Numbered from the stretch's first letter, positions 17,801-26,012 are shown. The stretch is DNA of 59,149 bases from Desulfurivibrio sp. (GCA_003605035.1 QZKJ01000005.1:1-59149); one strand, 5' to 3'. Program-made: numbers and translations. Notes: a model not told the origin generated them from the sequence alone.

Positions 17801-18156
17801 TGGTTTTGTCCGAGGCGGTGGTTGCCGCCGGCGCCACCCGGCTGCGGCCGGTGCTGCTCACCGCCATCACCACCATCCTCGGGCTGATCCCCATGGTCAC
17901 CGGCGTCTCCTTTGACTTCCATGATCTGACCATCTCCTGGGTCAGCGAGTCAAGCCAGTGGTGGCGCTCCATGGCCGTGGTGGTCATCTTCGGCCTGATG
18001 GTGGCCACCTTCCTCACCCTGGTGGTGGTGCCCACCCTCTACTACCTGCTGGAACAGCTGCCGGAAAAACGCCGGCAGGCCATGGAGCGCATCAAACGCC
18101 TGTACTGGAAACAGTACGGCTGGCTCTCCGGCGAAAAGAACGCGGATCTTGACTGA
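14827..18156 (+). CDS. RND-family efflux pump permease
   Basis: 1109 aa inner-membrane pump (AcrB/ACR_tran family). It begins with a membrane helix (SITVVVLSVLIIVFGTYCYLVLP) followed by RESDPDISIPNV, as in the heavy-metal-independent HAE-2/MdtBC-like group. A first large periplasmic loop, helices 2-6 with ALGMLVDNAIVIIENTYR, a second loop, and the closing helix bundle with LAGVVVNNAIVLLDYTN repeat the two-fold symmetry. Acidic residues in helix 4 (LVDNAIV) relay protons in this family. Substrates cannot be read from sequence. Third gene of the TetR-regulated operon. Confidence 0.93.
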   Translation: MLVSDTAVRKSITVVVLSVLIIVFGTYCYLVLPRESDPDISIPNVFISTEYRGVSPPDIETAITIEIEKKLKGLDGLKKIQSVSAEGLSSINVEFVTGTNIDQAMQDVKDKVDEAKNELPQDLENDPSVFEVNFSELPIVVFSLSGTCGLPCLKEIADDLEDAIEAIPGVLAVDVTGGLEREIRVEVFPEKLAYYGLDISALQQVVVSENQNTSGGAIRMGDGRFQLRVPGEFTTPEEIYGLIVGTHGGEPVYLKDVARVVDGFKEETSRARLDGRAAVNLAVRKRSGENIIPISKQIDSHIARVQPAWPRGTEITKVMDKARDIDLMVADLENNILTGLVLVLVVIFFAMGLRNALMVSLAIPFSMLLTFTALYLLGITLNMVVLFSLTLALGMLVDNAIVIIENTYRFMEQGASRFDAAMKATSEVAYPVIGSTLTTLGAFAPMLFWPGIMGEFMSYLPLTLIITLSASLFVALVINPAFASLCMKVKSKDGGAPAKSLEEVAAAVERPAEIRGIWMRGYAKLLTAALKRPVSVILCSFAVLALMVQGWLLAVGLEKPIEFFPDIDPAAMYVNLEVPEGADLDYIDRVLKRIELAVASPQTEASVSLEPSDEEYGQALLAKEHKKADGTSFAGPSDLGNIRNVYSKGIVTASAGTAFDPNAPNHVGIRFLEMKDRLGSSNDTLETIRERIKDIAGARLTIAAAEEGPPTGAPINIEIAGDDFAVLGSLAAEVKKIVAQVPHVEDIRDDFVEGTPSVHVTVDRQKAALFGLSTDMIGFALKTAYNGLDVSSFREKDEDYDITVQLREDDRRVVDVLHELMIPTPSGQMVPLSTMAKVAYGGSIGDINRINNERVVTVKANVDETKVPGPVARAQAEELLKNLPLPPGYQTRFTGEFEFQQESEDFLSKAFVVALLLIFLILVSQFNSISQPFIIMTSVILSLGGAFLGLMLFKQPFGIIMTGVGVISLAGVVVNNAIVLLDYTNKLRERGMVLSEAVVAAGATRLRPVLLTAITTILGLIPMVTGVSFDFHDLTISWVSESSQWWRSMAVVVIFGLMVATFLTLVVVPTLYYLLEQLPEKRRQAMERIKRLYWKQYGWLSGEKNADLD

Positions 18157-18344
18157 GACCCTGGGTAAAAAGTCTTTTTTCACCGCAGTGCACCCGGAGA
18201 TCGCGGAGAAATAGTTTCTCCCGGCTTCTAAATTCCCATGACGGTCACAAAAATACCGGTCTGCAGATCAAATTTCAGTAATGGCTGGCTTATCCCTTTG
18301 ATCATTATTTTTACAGGGAAATGCCAGGCCTTCCCCGCCTCTCC

Positions 18345-18373
18345 TTGACATTCTCACCATTGGCACCTACGTT
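18345..18373 (+). promoter_or_regulatory. Sigma-70-type promoter of the repeat protein gene
   Basis: TTGACA (18345-18350), a 17-bp spacer, and TACGTT (18368-18373), 35 bp before the ATG at 18408. The -35 box is perfect, the -10 box moderate. The rest of 18157-18407 shows no gene. Confidence 0.55.
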
Positions 18374-18407
18374 TTAAATAAGAGAAGATCTTCAGTGGGG
18401 TAACGCC

Positions 18408-19595
18408 ATGGCTGTCAATGAAATTACCGGTACCAATCCGATCCCGCCCGAGGTGCAACGAGCGCAAAGCGCTAATGCGGGTGGGGAAGCTCCTGTCCGG
18501 CTGAGTAGTGCGAATCAGGCCCGGGCGGCGGAGGCCGTGACGCAGGCAGTGGATTCTGTCCTGCAGAATGAGCTGCTGATTAATCAGACGCTGCGAACCT
18601 TGAATTCCGTACTCAGCCGTCCAGCAAACAGCCCGCTGATCAATGTGACGCCGCCGGCCCTGGCAGACCCCGAGGCGAGCAAGCTGGATGTCATTCTGCA
18701 GAATCAGCTGCTGATCAACCAGGCCCTGCAGAATCTGGACTTTGTCTCCCGGCCGCGTACCGATACCCTGCTGCTCAATGCGATCCCGCCGCAGCTGGAG
18801 GCCGAAGGAATCCTGGAGAACCTTGACGCGGTGCAGCAGAACGAGCTGCTGATCAACCAGGCCCTGGCCAACGTGACTGCCCCTGCCCCGTCAATCACCT
18901 CGCCCGCGGAGGCGGAGATCACCGCCAGACTGACCACTGCCGCGCCGGCAGCGCTGACTGCCGCCCTGCAGCAGGCGGAGCTGGCGCCGGCGGCTGCGGC
19001 GACAGTTGCCGTGGCCGCAACGGCGGCCTCGGTCCTCACCCTTGCCCCGGGGGAGGCCCTGACCGTTCTGACGCCAACCCCCGTTGCCGCCACCTTTGTC
19101 ACCCCGCAAGCCGCCACCTTGCCGGTGCCGTTCTTTGTGCTGAATCCGGACAGGACCCCATACGTGCTGGCGGTTCATGAGATCAGAAACCCGAACCCGC
19201 CTCCCGGGGAACCGGCGCCGATCCCCACCGAGGTGCGCCCACCCCTGCCCGCCGGCAGGGCGCGGCCGGTTGGCAGGGCTGCCCTCAGACAGGCCTGGGC
19301 CAGCTACCAGACCAGAGTGCTTGAGGAAAATATGCCGCCAGCCATACCGCCGGCGGAAAGAGACCTGCGCCATGTGCTGACCCGGGTCAATGCGGATCTG
19401 TCCGCCAACGGGCTCCCCCTTCACCTGGTTTTTGCCAGACATGAGGGCGGCGGCTATGCCTTGAATGTTTATGACTGCTCGGATAATGAGCTGTGCCGGC
19501 TGACCCGGGATGTTCCCCTCAAGTTCGAGGAACTGACCGCCACCCTGGACAACCTGCAGCATGAAACCGGCATTATCATCAATACCAGGTCGTGA
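18408..19595 (+). CDS. Unknown protein with three internal repeats and a FlaG-like C-terminus
   Basis: 395 aa, no signal peptide. Three copies of D-x-(V/I)-L/Q-Q-N-(E/Q)-LLINQ-(A/T)-L begin at residues 49, 94 and 140; with the following SRP, NxxPP and L they form a unit of about 45 residues. A long Ala/Thr/Pro-rich stretch (about 165-300) follows. The last 75 residues (HVLTRVNADLSANGLPLHLVF, then NVYDCSDNELCRL and LQHETGIIINTRS) resemble the FlaG fold, where RxIP would precede the final helix. FlaG proteins influence flagellar filament length, but no flagellar genes are nearby. The gene stands alone with its own promoter. Function unknown; the FlaG similarity is by eye. Confidence 0.7.
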   Translation: MAVNEITGTNPIPPEVQRAQSANAGGEAPVRLSSANQARAAEAVTQAVDSVLQNELLINQTLRTLNSVLSRPANSPLINVTPPALADPEASKLDVILQNQLLINQALQNLDFVSRPRTDTLLLNAIPPQLEAEGILENLDAVQQNELLINQALANVTAPAPSITSPAEAEITARLTTAAPAALTAALQQAELAPAAAATVAVAATAASVLTLAPGEALTVLTPTPVAATFVTPQAATLPVPFFVLNPDRTPYVLAVHEIRNPNPPPGEPAPIPTEVRPPLPAGRARPVGRAALRQAWASYQTRVLEENMPPAIPPAERDLRHVLTRVNADLSANGLPLHLVFARHEGGGYALNVYDCSDNELCRLTRDVPLKFEELTATLDNLQHETGIIINTRS

Positions 19596-19650
19596 CAAGG
19601 CGGCAGGATCCCGCCGCCTTCCCGCAATTGCGTTTTTTCCCCGGAGTGAA

Positions 19651-20037
19651 TCAGTGATACGGCTGCAGCATGCTGACCCTGTTGCCTTCCGTATCAATAA
19701 AGGCCACATACCATCCCACCCCCGGTATCTCAACGGGCTCGCCGAGGATCTCGCCGCCGGCATTGCTGACTTTGCGCATATGCTCGTGAATATCCTCGAC
19801 CTGAATAACCACCGATGGATAGCGGGCGTTCATATCCTCTGATTTCTGGAAAAACCCGCCATTGATCGCCGGCTTTTTTGCCGGACCATGCTGGTCGGAG
19901 CGGGTTGTCGTGGCCAGCACATAGGTCCCCATATCCGAACCCAGCAGCTGGGTCTGCCAGCCAAAGACTTCACTGTAAAAGGTTACCACCCGTTGATGGT
20001 CTTCCAAGGGCATCTCAAAACGAATAACCGGATTCAT
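19651..20037 (-). CDS. VOC-family (glyoxalase-fold) protein
   Basis: 128 aa. Two beta-alpha-beta-beta-beta modules: VIRFEMPLEDHQRVVTFYSEVFGW and ARYPSVVIQVEDIHEHM, with GGEILGEPVEIPGVGWYVAF and DTEGNRVSMLQP closing the second. The start is preceded by AGGAGAA. The sequence is of the PhnB/YdcJ-like single-domain type; the fold is clear, the reaction not. A second VOC gene lies upstream on the same strand (134 bp away), unlikely to be a recent duplicate as identity is low. Confidence 0.88.
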   Translation of the reverse strand: MNPVIRFEMPLEDHQRVVTFYSEVFGWQTQLLGSDMGTYVLATTTRSDQHGPAKKPAINGGFFQKSEDMNARYPSVVIQVEDIHEHMRKVSNAGGEILGEPVEIPGVGWYVAFIDTEGNRVSMLQPYH

Positions 20038-20171
20038 TTTTTCTTCTCCTGATTTTTCTCATCATTTATTGGTATACGCCCGCCCTGGCATGCCACGGCT
20101 GCAGCTGCGCCAATAGCAGGCAGCAGATTGCTGCGGCCCGCGGCATGCGGCCAGGATGGGTTCCGCCACTG

Positions 20172-20531
20172 CTAGCACGCCTCTTTTGCCTGCCAGAGCC
20201 CGAAGGCCGCGCCGTTGGGATCCGTGATCACGCTGAACCACCCCATGTCCGGAACCTCGGTGACTTCCTTGCAGATCTTCGCCCCCAGGGCTTGCGCCTT
20301 TTTGGTGGCGGCCGCCACGTCAGCAACGAGAATATAGGGCAGCCACATGTCCGGCATGGCAGGATCAGGCTTGACCATCATGCCCCCGCCGGTACCCTCC
20401 CCGACGTTGATGATGGTGTAATCCATGCCCGGAATCTCTTCCAGCTTCCAGTCAAACATACCTTGGTAGAACTTCTTCGCTTTTTCCAGATCCTTGGTCT
20501 CCAGTTCGATGTGAACAAAGGGATTGGCCAT
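20172..20531 (-). CDS. VOC-family (glyoxalase-fold) protein
   Basis: 119 aa from the ATG at 20531, chosen because GAGGAGGTGC stands directly upstream; the frame is open for another 31 codons without a better site. It reads FVHIELETKDLEKAKKFYQGMFDW and ends with VPDMGWFSVITDPNGAAFGLWQ, the common form of COG3324-like small VOC proteins. Substrate unknown. No catalytic assignment can be made beyond the possible metal ligands His (FVHIEL) and Glu. Confidence 0.88.
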   Translation of the reverse strand: MANPFVHIELETKDLEKAKKFYQGMFDWKLEEIPGMDYTIINVGEGTGGGMMVKPDPAMPDMWLPYILVADVAAATKKAQALGAKICKEVTEVPDMGWFSVITDPNGAAFGLWQAKEAC

Positions 20532-20780
20532 GGTGCACCTCCTCAAAGATTCTTCATTTCCTATCTGTAAGAGAATCAGCACTTGTTGATATACTGTTTC
20601 AAAAAGCCTCGACACATCCGGCATGACGGCAAGGATAATAAGCAGACAATTTCGCCTGCTGCAGGCTGTTTAGGCGTCTGCCGGAAATCCCGGCGCGCCT
20701 GTTCCGCAGCGGATCTCCGCTCTTATCCGCCTTATTGCAAGAGAAGGGCCAAGCCATCCCGGTAATGACAGCACCGGAGA

Positions 20781-20851
20781 CCGGCCTTTACCGGCCGGGA
20801 AATAAGGAAACCGGCCTCTGCCAGGCCGGCAATTGTCCTGCCAGACAGGAC
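20781..20851. repeat. Three consecutive small hairpins upstream of ku
   Basis: CCGGCC/GGCCGG (20781-20798, 6-nt loop), CCGGCCT/AGGCCGG (20811-20829, 5-nt loop) and GTCCTG/CAGGAC (20835-20851, 5-nt loop) follow each other within 71 bp. The gap 20532-21089 otherwise contains only the 8-bp array at 20890. They may terminate or attenuate transcription; no T-run follows. Confidence 0.5.
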
Positions 20852-20887
20852 TGTTACCGGCCAAACAGGACAAACATGGAGAAGGGA

Positions 20888-20937
20888 GTTGTTAATTGTT
20901 GAGCTGGTAAGCTGATAAGAGCTGATAAGCAGGTAAG
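20888..20937 (+). repeat. 8-bp-period tandem array (AGCTGATA type), upstream of the ku genes
   Basis: Units AGCTGGTA, AGCTGATA, AGCTGATA and AGCAGGTA, with one 2-bp slip, form a degenerate 8-mer array ending about 150 bp before the first ku gene. The same unit family recurs at 22690 and 25281, there reading on the minus strand. Confidence 0.65.
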
Positions 20938-21089
20938 CAAAGCCCCCGGCGGGCGCGGCTCCTCAAGATGGGCGGGCCGTACTGCCTGGAGCGTTTTTTG
21001 CTTTCCCAGTTTGCTGATGGTTAGTAAAAAGGGACCTTGACCGGGTCGGCCACGCTGATCAGCCACTCACACCTTGAAGGGGGAAAACC

Positions 21090-21863
21090 ATGACCACCAG
21101 GTCAATCTGGAAGGGCATCATCCGACTCGGCGCGCTTGCCGTGCCGGTCAAACTCTATGCAGCGCTGGAGGAAAAGAGTGTCCATTTCCGGCTGCTGCAC
21201 GCCAGGGACCTGACCCCGCTCAGGCAGGAAATGGTCAACCCGGCAACCGGCGAAGCGGTGCCGGCCGAGGCGATCCGGCACGGCTATGAGACGGAAAACG
21301 GCCGCCTGGTCATCCTGAGCGAGCAGGAACTGCAAGGCCTGGAACCCGAACCCGGCCGGGATATCGAGATCATCCGCTTCCTGCCCGGCCCGGCCATCGA
21401 TCACCGCTGGTATGATCACCCCTATTTTCTCGGGCCGGATGATGACAGGCAAGCCTATTTTGCCCTGGCTGCCGCCCTGAACGGCGCCGGCACGGCGGGC
21501 CTCGCCCGCTGGGTGATGCGCAACAAGGAGTATTTCGGGGTTCTGCGGCTGCAGGCCGGCTACCCGATCCTGATCACCCTCAGGCATAGCGAAGAAGTGG
21601 TGGCCCTGGCCAAGCTGCAGATCCCGACCGGCCGGGAAAGCGACCCACGGGAATTAGCCCTGGCGGAGCAGCTGGTCGCGGCCCTGGCCGGCAGCTTTGA
21701 TCCGGGTCAATACCGGGATGAATACCGGCAGCGGGTCATGGGACTGATTGCCTCCAAAGCCAGCGGCAAGATCATCAAGCTGCGCAAGGCAGCGCCGAAA
21801 AAAACCACCACGGATCTGAAACAGGCGCTGGAGGCGAGCCTGCAGGCCGCCAGGAGGCGTTGA
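21090..21863 (+). CDS. ku: Bacterial Ku protein, first paralogue
   Basis: 257 aa. The Ku core is complete: RSIWKGIIRLGALAVPVKLYAAL, then the ETENGRLVILSEQEL segment and YFGVLRLQAGYPILITLRHSEEV. Ku dimers encircle broken DNA ends and recruit LigD for non-homologous end joining. A basic C-terminal tail (KIIKLRKAAPKKTT and AARRR) is typical. GGGGGAAAACC precedes the ATG weakly. The second ku begins 2 bp after this stop (TGACATG), so both are co-translated; ligD is convergent. Confidence 0.95.
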   Translation: MTTRSIWKGIIRLGALAVPVKLYAALEEKSVHFRLLHARDLTPLRQEMVNPATGEAVPAEAIRHGYETENGRLVILSEQELQGLEPEPGRDIEIIRFLPGPAIDHRWYDHPYFLGPDDDRQAYFALAAALNGAGTAGLARWVMRNKEYFGVLRLQAGYPILITLRHSEEVVALAKLQIPTGRESDPRELALAEQLVAALAGSFDPGQYRDEYRQRVMGLIASKASGKIIKLRKAAPKKTTTDLKQALEASLQAARRR

Positions 21864-21864
21864 C

Positions 21865-22683
21865 ATGGCTGACAGAAAAAGACATGCCGCCGCGACCGGC
21901 TCCTTCTGGTCCGGCACCATCACCTTCGGCCTGGTCAGCATCCAGGTGGATCTCTATGCCGCCCATCGGCCCAAGCCGGCCTCGCTGCGCATGGTTGACC
22001 GGCACGGCACCCCCCTGCAGCGCCGCTATTTCTGCCCCAGTGACCACCAGCCGGTGGCAAAAGAGGAAATCGTCCGCGGCTTTGAGGTCGAGGAGGGCAG
22101 GTTTATTGTGGTCAGCGACGAGGAGCTGGAGGCCCTGGAGCCGAAAAAATCCCGGGAAATCGATCTGCGCAGCTTTGTTGCCGTGGCCGAACTGGACCCG
22201 GTCTATTTTCAGCACGCCTACTTTCTGGTGCCGTCCGGCGGCGTCACCAAGGCCTACCGCCTGCTCGCCCAGATCATGGAGCAGAGCGGCAGGGCCGGTA
22301 TTGCCACCTTTGTGATGCGGGAAAGGGAACACCTGGTGGCGATTATCGCCGAAGCCGGCATTCTTCGGGCGGAAACCCTGCGCTTTGCCGATGAAATCCG
22401 CCTGCCCGCGGCGATCGGGCTGCCGCCCCTGGAAAAGGCGCCGGCTGCCATGGTGCAGCAGCTGCAGCAGGAAATGAAGAAACTTCGCGCCGACAGGTTT
22501 GAGCCAAAGCTGCTGCAAGACCGCCACGCCCACAGGCTGCTCGCTCTGGTGCAGGAAAAACTCAAGGCCGGAGCCGATGTAGTGGAGAAACCGGCGGCCG
22601 CGGAGGCCGAAGGCGCCGAGATCATCGATCTGATGGAAATCATCAAAAGCCGCTTTGCCGCCAGGGGAAAAGGCGCGGCCTGA
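21865..22683 (+). CDS. ku: Bacterial Ku protein, second paralogue
   Basis: 272 aa. It reads GSFWSGTITFGLVSIQVDLYAA, CPSDHQPVAKEEIVRGFEVE and GIATFVMREREHLVAII, the Ku core, and diverges strongly from its neighbour. Here the Cys in CPSDH is retained where the first paralogue lacks it. Two different ku genes are known in some soil bacteria and may form a heterodimer; that is inference here. The C-terminal part (EAEGAEIIDLMEIIKSRFAAR) resembles the LigD-recruiting tail of other Ku proteins. Confidence 0.95.
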   Translation: MADRKRHAAATGSFWSGTITFGLVSIQVDLYAAHRPKPASLRMVDRHGTPLQRRYFCPSDHQPVAKEEIVRGFEVEEGRFIVVSDEELEALEPKKSREIDLRSFVAVAELDPVYFQHAYFLVPSGGVTKAYRLLAQIMEQSGRAGIATFVMREREHLVAIIAEAGILRAETLRFADEIRLPAAIGLPPLEKAPAAMVQQLQQEMKKLRADRFEPKLLQDRHAHRLLALVQEKLKAGADVVEKPAAAEAEGAEIIDLMEIIKSRFAARGKGAA

Positions 22684-22689
22684 TCCCTG

Positions 22690-22736
22690 CTTTCCAGCTC
22701 ATCAGCTCATCAGCTTTCCAGCTCATCAACCTTTCC
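22690..22736 (-). repeat. 8-bp-period array at the convergent ku/ligD ends
   Basis: On the minus strand the units are AGCTGGAA, AGCTGATG, AGCTGATG, AGCTGGAA preceded by GGTTGATG. The array overlaps the last codons of ligD (encoding VDELES) and its stop, and starts seven bases after the ku stop. Confidence 0.7.
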
Positions 22737-25241
22737 AATCTCCTGGCGGACCTGAAAAAAGTCCTGCCAAGGGTCGTTTTTCAGCGCGGCCAGCCTTTTG
22801 GGGAGATTGTCGATCCGGTAGCGGTCCGGGGTCATGGCCCGGTTCAGTTCATCCCAGCGGATCGGGGTGGAGACCGGCGCGCCGGCAAAGGCCCTGGTGG
22901 AATAGGCCGCCACCGTGGTGGCCCCCCGGTCGTTGCGCAGATAATCAATGAATATCCGGCCCTGCCTCTTCACCTTCTGCATCTCGGCGGTAAAGCGGTC
23001 CGGCCGCAACATGGCCAGTTCCCTGGCCACCGCCCTGGCAAAGGCCTTGGCCTCCGGCCAGCCGGCACCGGGCAGGATCGGCACCACCAGATGCAGCCCC
23101 TTGCCGCCCGAGGTCTTGACAAAGGATACCAGACCCAGCTCCTCCAGGCGGCGGCGCAGCAGCCTGGCGCCGTCGATCACCTCCGGCCAGCCGAGGCCCG
23201 GCCCCGGATCAAGGTCAAAGGTGAGGATATCCGGCCGCTCCAGCTCGCCTTCCCTGCTGCCCCAGGGATGAATTTCCAGCACCCCCAGCTGCACCAGGGA
23301 GAGCAGCCCCTGCACATCGTCAATGACCAGGTAGTCGGAGGTCGCCTCTTTGTCCCTGATGGGGATGGCGCGCAGGGTTGGCGGAATCGCTTCCCCGAGA
23401 TGCTTCTGATAAAAACACTCGCCCTGCCGGCCTGCCGGGCAGCGCAGCAGGGTCAGGGGCCGGTGGACGACATGGGGCAGCATGAAATCCGCAATGGCTG
23501 CGTAGAACTCGGCCAGGGCCAGCTTGCTGACCCCCTGTTCGGGAAAGAGAATCTTGCCCGGATGGGAGAGCCGCACCCCTGCCACCACGGTATCCGCGGC
23601 CGGATCTCGCCTGCCGGGTGCGGCCCGCTGCCCGGCCGCCCTGGTTGACCCGGCGCGGTCACAGTTGCCGGCCGGCGCTTCCCGGACGATCTCCGTGGGG
23701 GATTTGTCCTGGCGCAGCCCCTTGAAGGAGGCCTGGCGCAAAATATTCTCCCTGGTCCATTCCCGGAATGCCACTTCCGCGATCAACACCGGCTTGACCC
23801 AGTGCACCCCGCGGGCCTCGGCCCCGGTCGGCGGGTGGCGGAAAGGCGGCTGGTCTGTGGCGACCTCTGCCAGCAGCCGGCTCAGCTGGGCCAGGCTGGC
23901 CTGGCTGAAACCGGTGCCCACCCGGCCGGCGTAGACCAGCTCACCATGCTGGTAATAGCCCAGCAGCAGGGCGCCGAAGCCGGTGCGGGAGCCGGCGGGC
24001 TCACTCCAGCCGCAGATGACGAGTTCCTGGCGCTGCAGACACTTGGTTTTCAGCCAACGCCGGGAGCGCTGCTGCTCATAAACCCCGGCGGCCTGCTTGG
24101 AGACGATGCCCTCGGCGGCCAGGCGGCAGGCCTGCTGCAGAACCTCGCTGCCGCTGCTTTCGATGTGGTCGCTGAAGCGGATGATATCCTTTGGCGGCGA
24201 AAGGCGCCCCAGCAGCGCCTGCAGCAGTTTTTTGCGCGCCAGCAGCGGGGTGCGGGTGAGATCATAGCCGTTGCAGTAGGGGAGATCAAACAGGTAGTAG
24301 ACCGCCCTGTCCTGGCGGCTGCCCTGCAGCAGCTCCTGCAGGGCCTGGAAATCCGAGGTGCCGTCCGGCCGCAGCACCACGATTTCACCGTCCAGCATGG
24401 CCTGCTGCACCGGCAGGGCCTGCAGGGCCTCGGCCACCGCGGCAAATTTCCCGGTCCAGTCCCGGCCGTGGCGCGAAAAAAGGGAGATGCGGCCCGCCTC
24501 AATGCGGCCAAGAATCCGGTAGCCGTCAAGCTTGATCTCATGGAGCCAGTCCCCGCCGGCCGGCGGCTGGTCAACCAGGGTGGCCAGCTGCGGTTTGATG
24601 ATGGCCGGCTGCGGGGCCTTGCGGGCATTGGGCAGTTGCGCCGGGTCAGGCAGAGGAGGCGCTGAAGCAGGTCGTCCGGCGGCGATTTCCTCCAGGGAGC
24701 GGCGGCTGGCCACGCTGAGCGGCTGGGCCTCGACAATGGAGTAGCGGCTTTCCGCCACCGCCTCCGCGTCCTGATGCTTGATCAGCAGCCAGTTCCTGGT
24801 GGGGTTGCCGTCCCGGTCCTTCATCCGCACCAGGGCCCAGGAGCCGCGCAGTTTTTCTCCGTGCAGCGTAAACGACAGTTTTCCCCCGGCAAAGTCACTG
24901 GCCGGATCATCATCCTCCTCCCAGGTGCCCCGGTCCCAGAGCATCACCGTGCCGCCGCCATACTCGCCTTCAGGAATAGTACCCTCAAAAGCGCCGTACT
25001 CCAGCGGGTGATCCTCCACCTGGACCGCCAACCGCTTTTCCGCCGGATCCAGACTCGGTCCCCTGGGCACGGCCCAGCTTTTCAGCACCCCGTCAAGTTC
25101 CAGCCGGAGATCATAATGCAGCCTGGTGGCCGCATGCTTGTGGATGACATAGAGGTTGCCCGCCCCGGCGGCATTGCCCTGCCCCCGGGGCTCCCTGGTC
25201 CGGTCAAAATCACGTTTCTTCCGATAGTCTTTGAGTCCCAT
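22710..25241 (-). CDS. ligD: ATP-dependent DNA ligase D, three-domain
   Basis: 843 aa from ATG 25241 (GGAGGAGGC upstream). Order: N-terminal phosphoesterase domain (about 10-170; HKHAATRLHYDLRLE and EDHPLEY), central ligase (about 215-520) with the adenylation motif EIKLDGYR near residue 236, and C-terminal polymerase/primase (about 555-843; SHPGKILFPEQGVSKLALAEFY, then LTFDLDPGPG and the KTSGGKGLHLVVP loop). It seals double-strand breaks with Ku. The order PE-Lig-Pol is the Pseudomonas/Agrobacterium type rather than the mycobacterial one. The DUF72 gene lies 72 bp upstream on the same strand. Confidence 0.96.
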   Translation of the reverse strand: MGLKDYRKKRDFDRTREPRGQGNAAGAGNLYVIHKHAATRLHYDLRLELDGVLKSWAVPRGPSLDPAEKRLAVQVEDHPLEYGAFEGTIPEGEYGGGTVMLWDRGTWEEDDDPASDFAGGKLSFTLHGEKLRGSWALVRMKDRDGNPTRNWLLIKHQDAEAVAESRYSIVEAQPLSVASRRSLEEIAAGRPASAPPLPDPAQLPNARKAPQPAIIKPQLATLVDQPPAGGDWLHEIKLDGYRILGRIEAGRISLFSRHGRDWTGKFAAVAEALQALPVQQAMLDGEIVVLRPDGTSDFQALQELLQGSRQDRAVYYLFDLPYCNGYDLTRTPLLARKKLLQALLGRLSPPKDIIRFSDHIESSGSEVLQQACRLAAEGIVSKQAAGVYEQQRSRRWLKTKCLQRQELVICGWSEPAGSRTGFGALLLGYYQHGELVYAGRVGTGFSQASLAQLSRLLAEVATDQPPFRHPPTGAEARGVHWVKPVLIAEVAFREWTRENILRQASFKGLRQDKSPTEIVREAPAGNCDRAGSTRAAGQRAAPGRRDPAADTVVAGVRLSHPGKILFPEQGVSKLALAEFYAAIADFMLPHVVHRPLTLLRCPAGRQGECFYQKHLGEAIPPTLRAIPIRDKEATSDYLVIDDVQGLLSLVQLGVLEIHPWGSREGELERPDILTFDLDPGPGLGWPEVIDGARLLRRRLEELGLVSFVKTSGGKGLHLVVPILPGAGWPEAKAFARAVARELAMLRPDRFTAEMQKVKRQGRIFIDYLRNDRGATTVAAYSTRAFAGAPVSTPIRWDELNRAMTPDRYRIDNLPKRLAALKNDPWQDFFQVRQEIGKVDELES

Positions 25242-25280
25242 GCCTCCTCCGGGCAAGGCTGTGATACCCCTGACACCGCT

Positions 25281-25330
25281 CACAACTCATCAGCTCAACA
25301 ACTTATCAGCTCATCAACTCACCAGCTTAC
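25281..25330 (-). repeat. 8-bp-period array between DUF72 and ligD
   Basis: Minus-strand units AGCTGGTG, AGTTGATG, AGCTGATA, AGTTGTTG, AGCTGATG, AGTTGTG. The array includes the last codons and stop of the DUF72 gene and ends about 40 bp before the ligD start. Confidence 0.7.
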
Positions 25331-26012
25331 GAAAATGCATGGCCATTGCCGGTCCTCTGGCCTCCTCCTCGTGCTTGAAAAAGACAAAGGCCTGCTGCCA
25401 CGGCTGGGCCAGGATCCGCTCCCGCCAGCGGGCCAGGTCAGCCTCACCGTAAGCGGAACGGCGCAGCCGCAGATAGCCCCAGGAAGCGGTGCTGATGATC
25501 GCTTCCGCCGGCTTCTCGTCCGTATCAGCGATGCACAGGCTGCAGTTCTTTTCCCGGAGCAGCTCCAGAATTTCAGGAGTCAGCCAGGAAGAGCTGCGGA
25601 ACTCAAAGGCGCAGCGGCGGTTTTCCGGAAGCAGCGCGAGAAAATCCTCCAGCAGCGAACGGTTGGCCCGGAACCCGGCGGGGAACTGAAAGAGCGCCGG
25701 TCCCATTTTTTTGTCCAGCACGGCCAGGGTGCGGAAGAAATAATCGGTCTCCTCGTCCACCTCCCGCAGCCGCTTGCGGTGGGTGATGAGCTGGGGCGCC
25801 TTGAGGGCGAAGGCAAAATCGTCAGGAACCTGGGCCGCCCAGGAAGCGAGCACCTTGGCCGTTGGCATGTGATAAAAGGTGTAATTGATCTCCACCACGC
25901 CTAGCCGCTGGGCATAGAAGCCAAGCATTTCCCCGGCCGCGATCTTCTCGGGATAGAATAGCCCTTTCCATTCCTTGTAGCCGTACCCGCTGGTGCCGAC
26001 CCGGATTTCCAT
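25314..26012 (-). CDS. DUF72 (YecE-family) protein
   Basis: 232 aa. The family start is present: IRVGTSGYGYKEWKGLFYPE, followed by VEINYTFYHMP, FALKAPQLITHRKR, CAFEFRSSSWL and YLRLRRSAYG. This TIM-barrel-like family has no assigned reaction; it is often found near DNA-repair genes. Its position just before ligD, on the same strand, suggests co-transcription, though the 8-bp array lies in between. Cytoplasmic; complete length. Confidence 0.9.
   Translation of the reverse strand: MEIRVGTSGYGYKEWKGLFYPEKIAAGEMLGFYAQRLGVVEINYTFYHMPTAKVLASWAAQVPDDFAFALKAPQLITHRKRLREVDEETDYFFRTLAVLDKKMGPALFQFPAGFRANRSLLEDFLALLPENRRCAFEFRSSSWLTPEILELLREKNCSLCIADTDEKPAEAIISTASWGYLRLRRSAYGEADLARWRERILAQPWQQAFVFFKHEEEARGPAMAMHFRKLVS

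Noticed and set aside
20888..25330. CRISPR-like arrays near the ku/ligD genes.
   Set aside because: Units of 8 bp without spacers and strong degeneracy do not fit CRISPR repeats; no cas genes.
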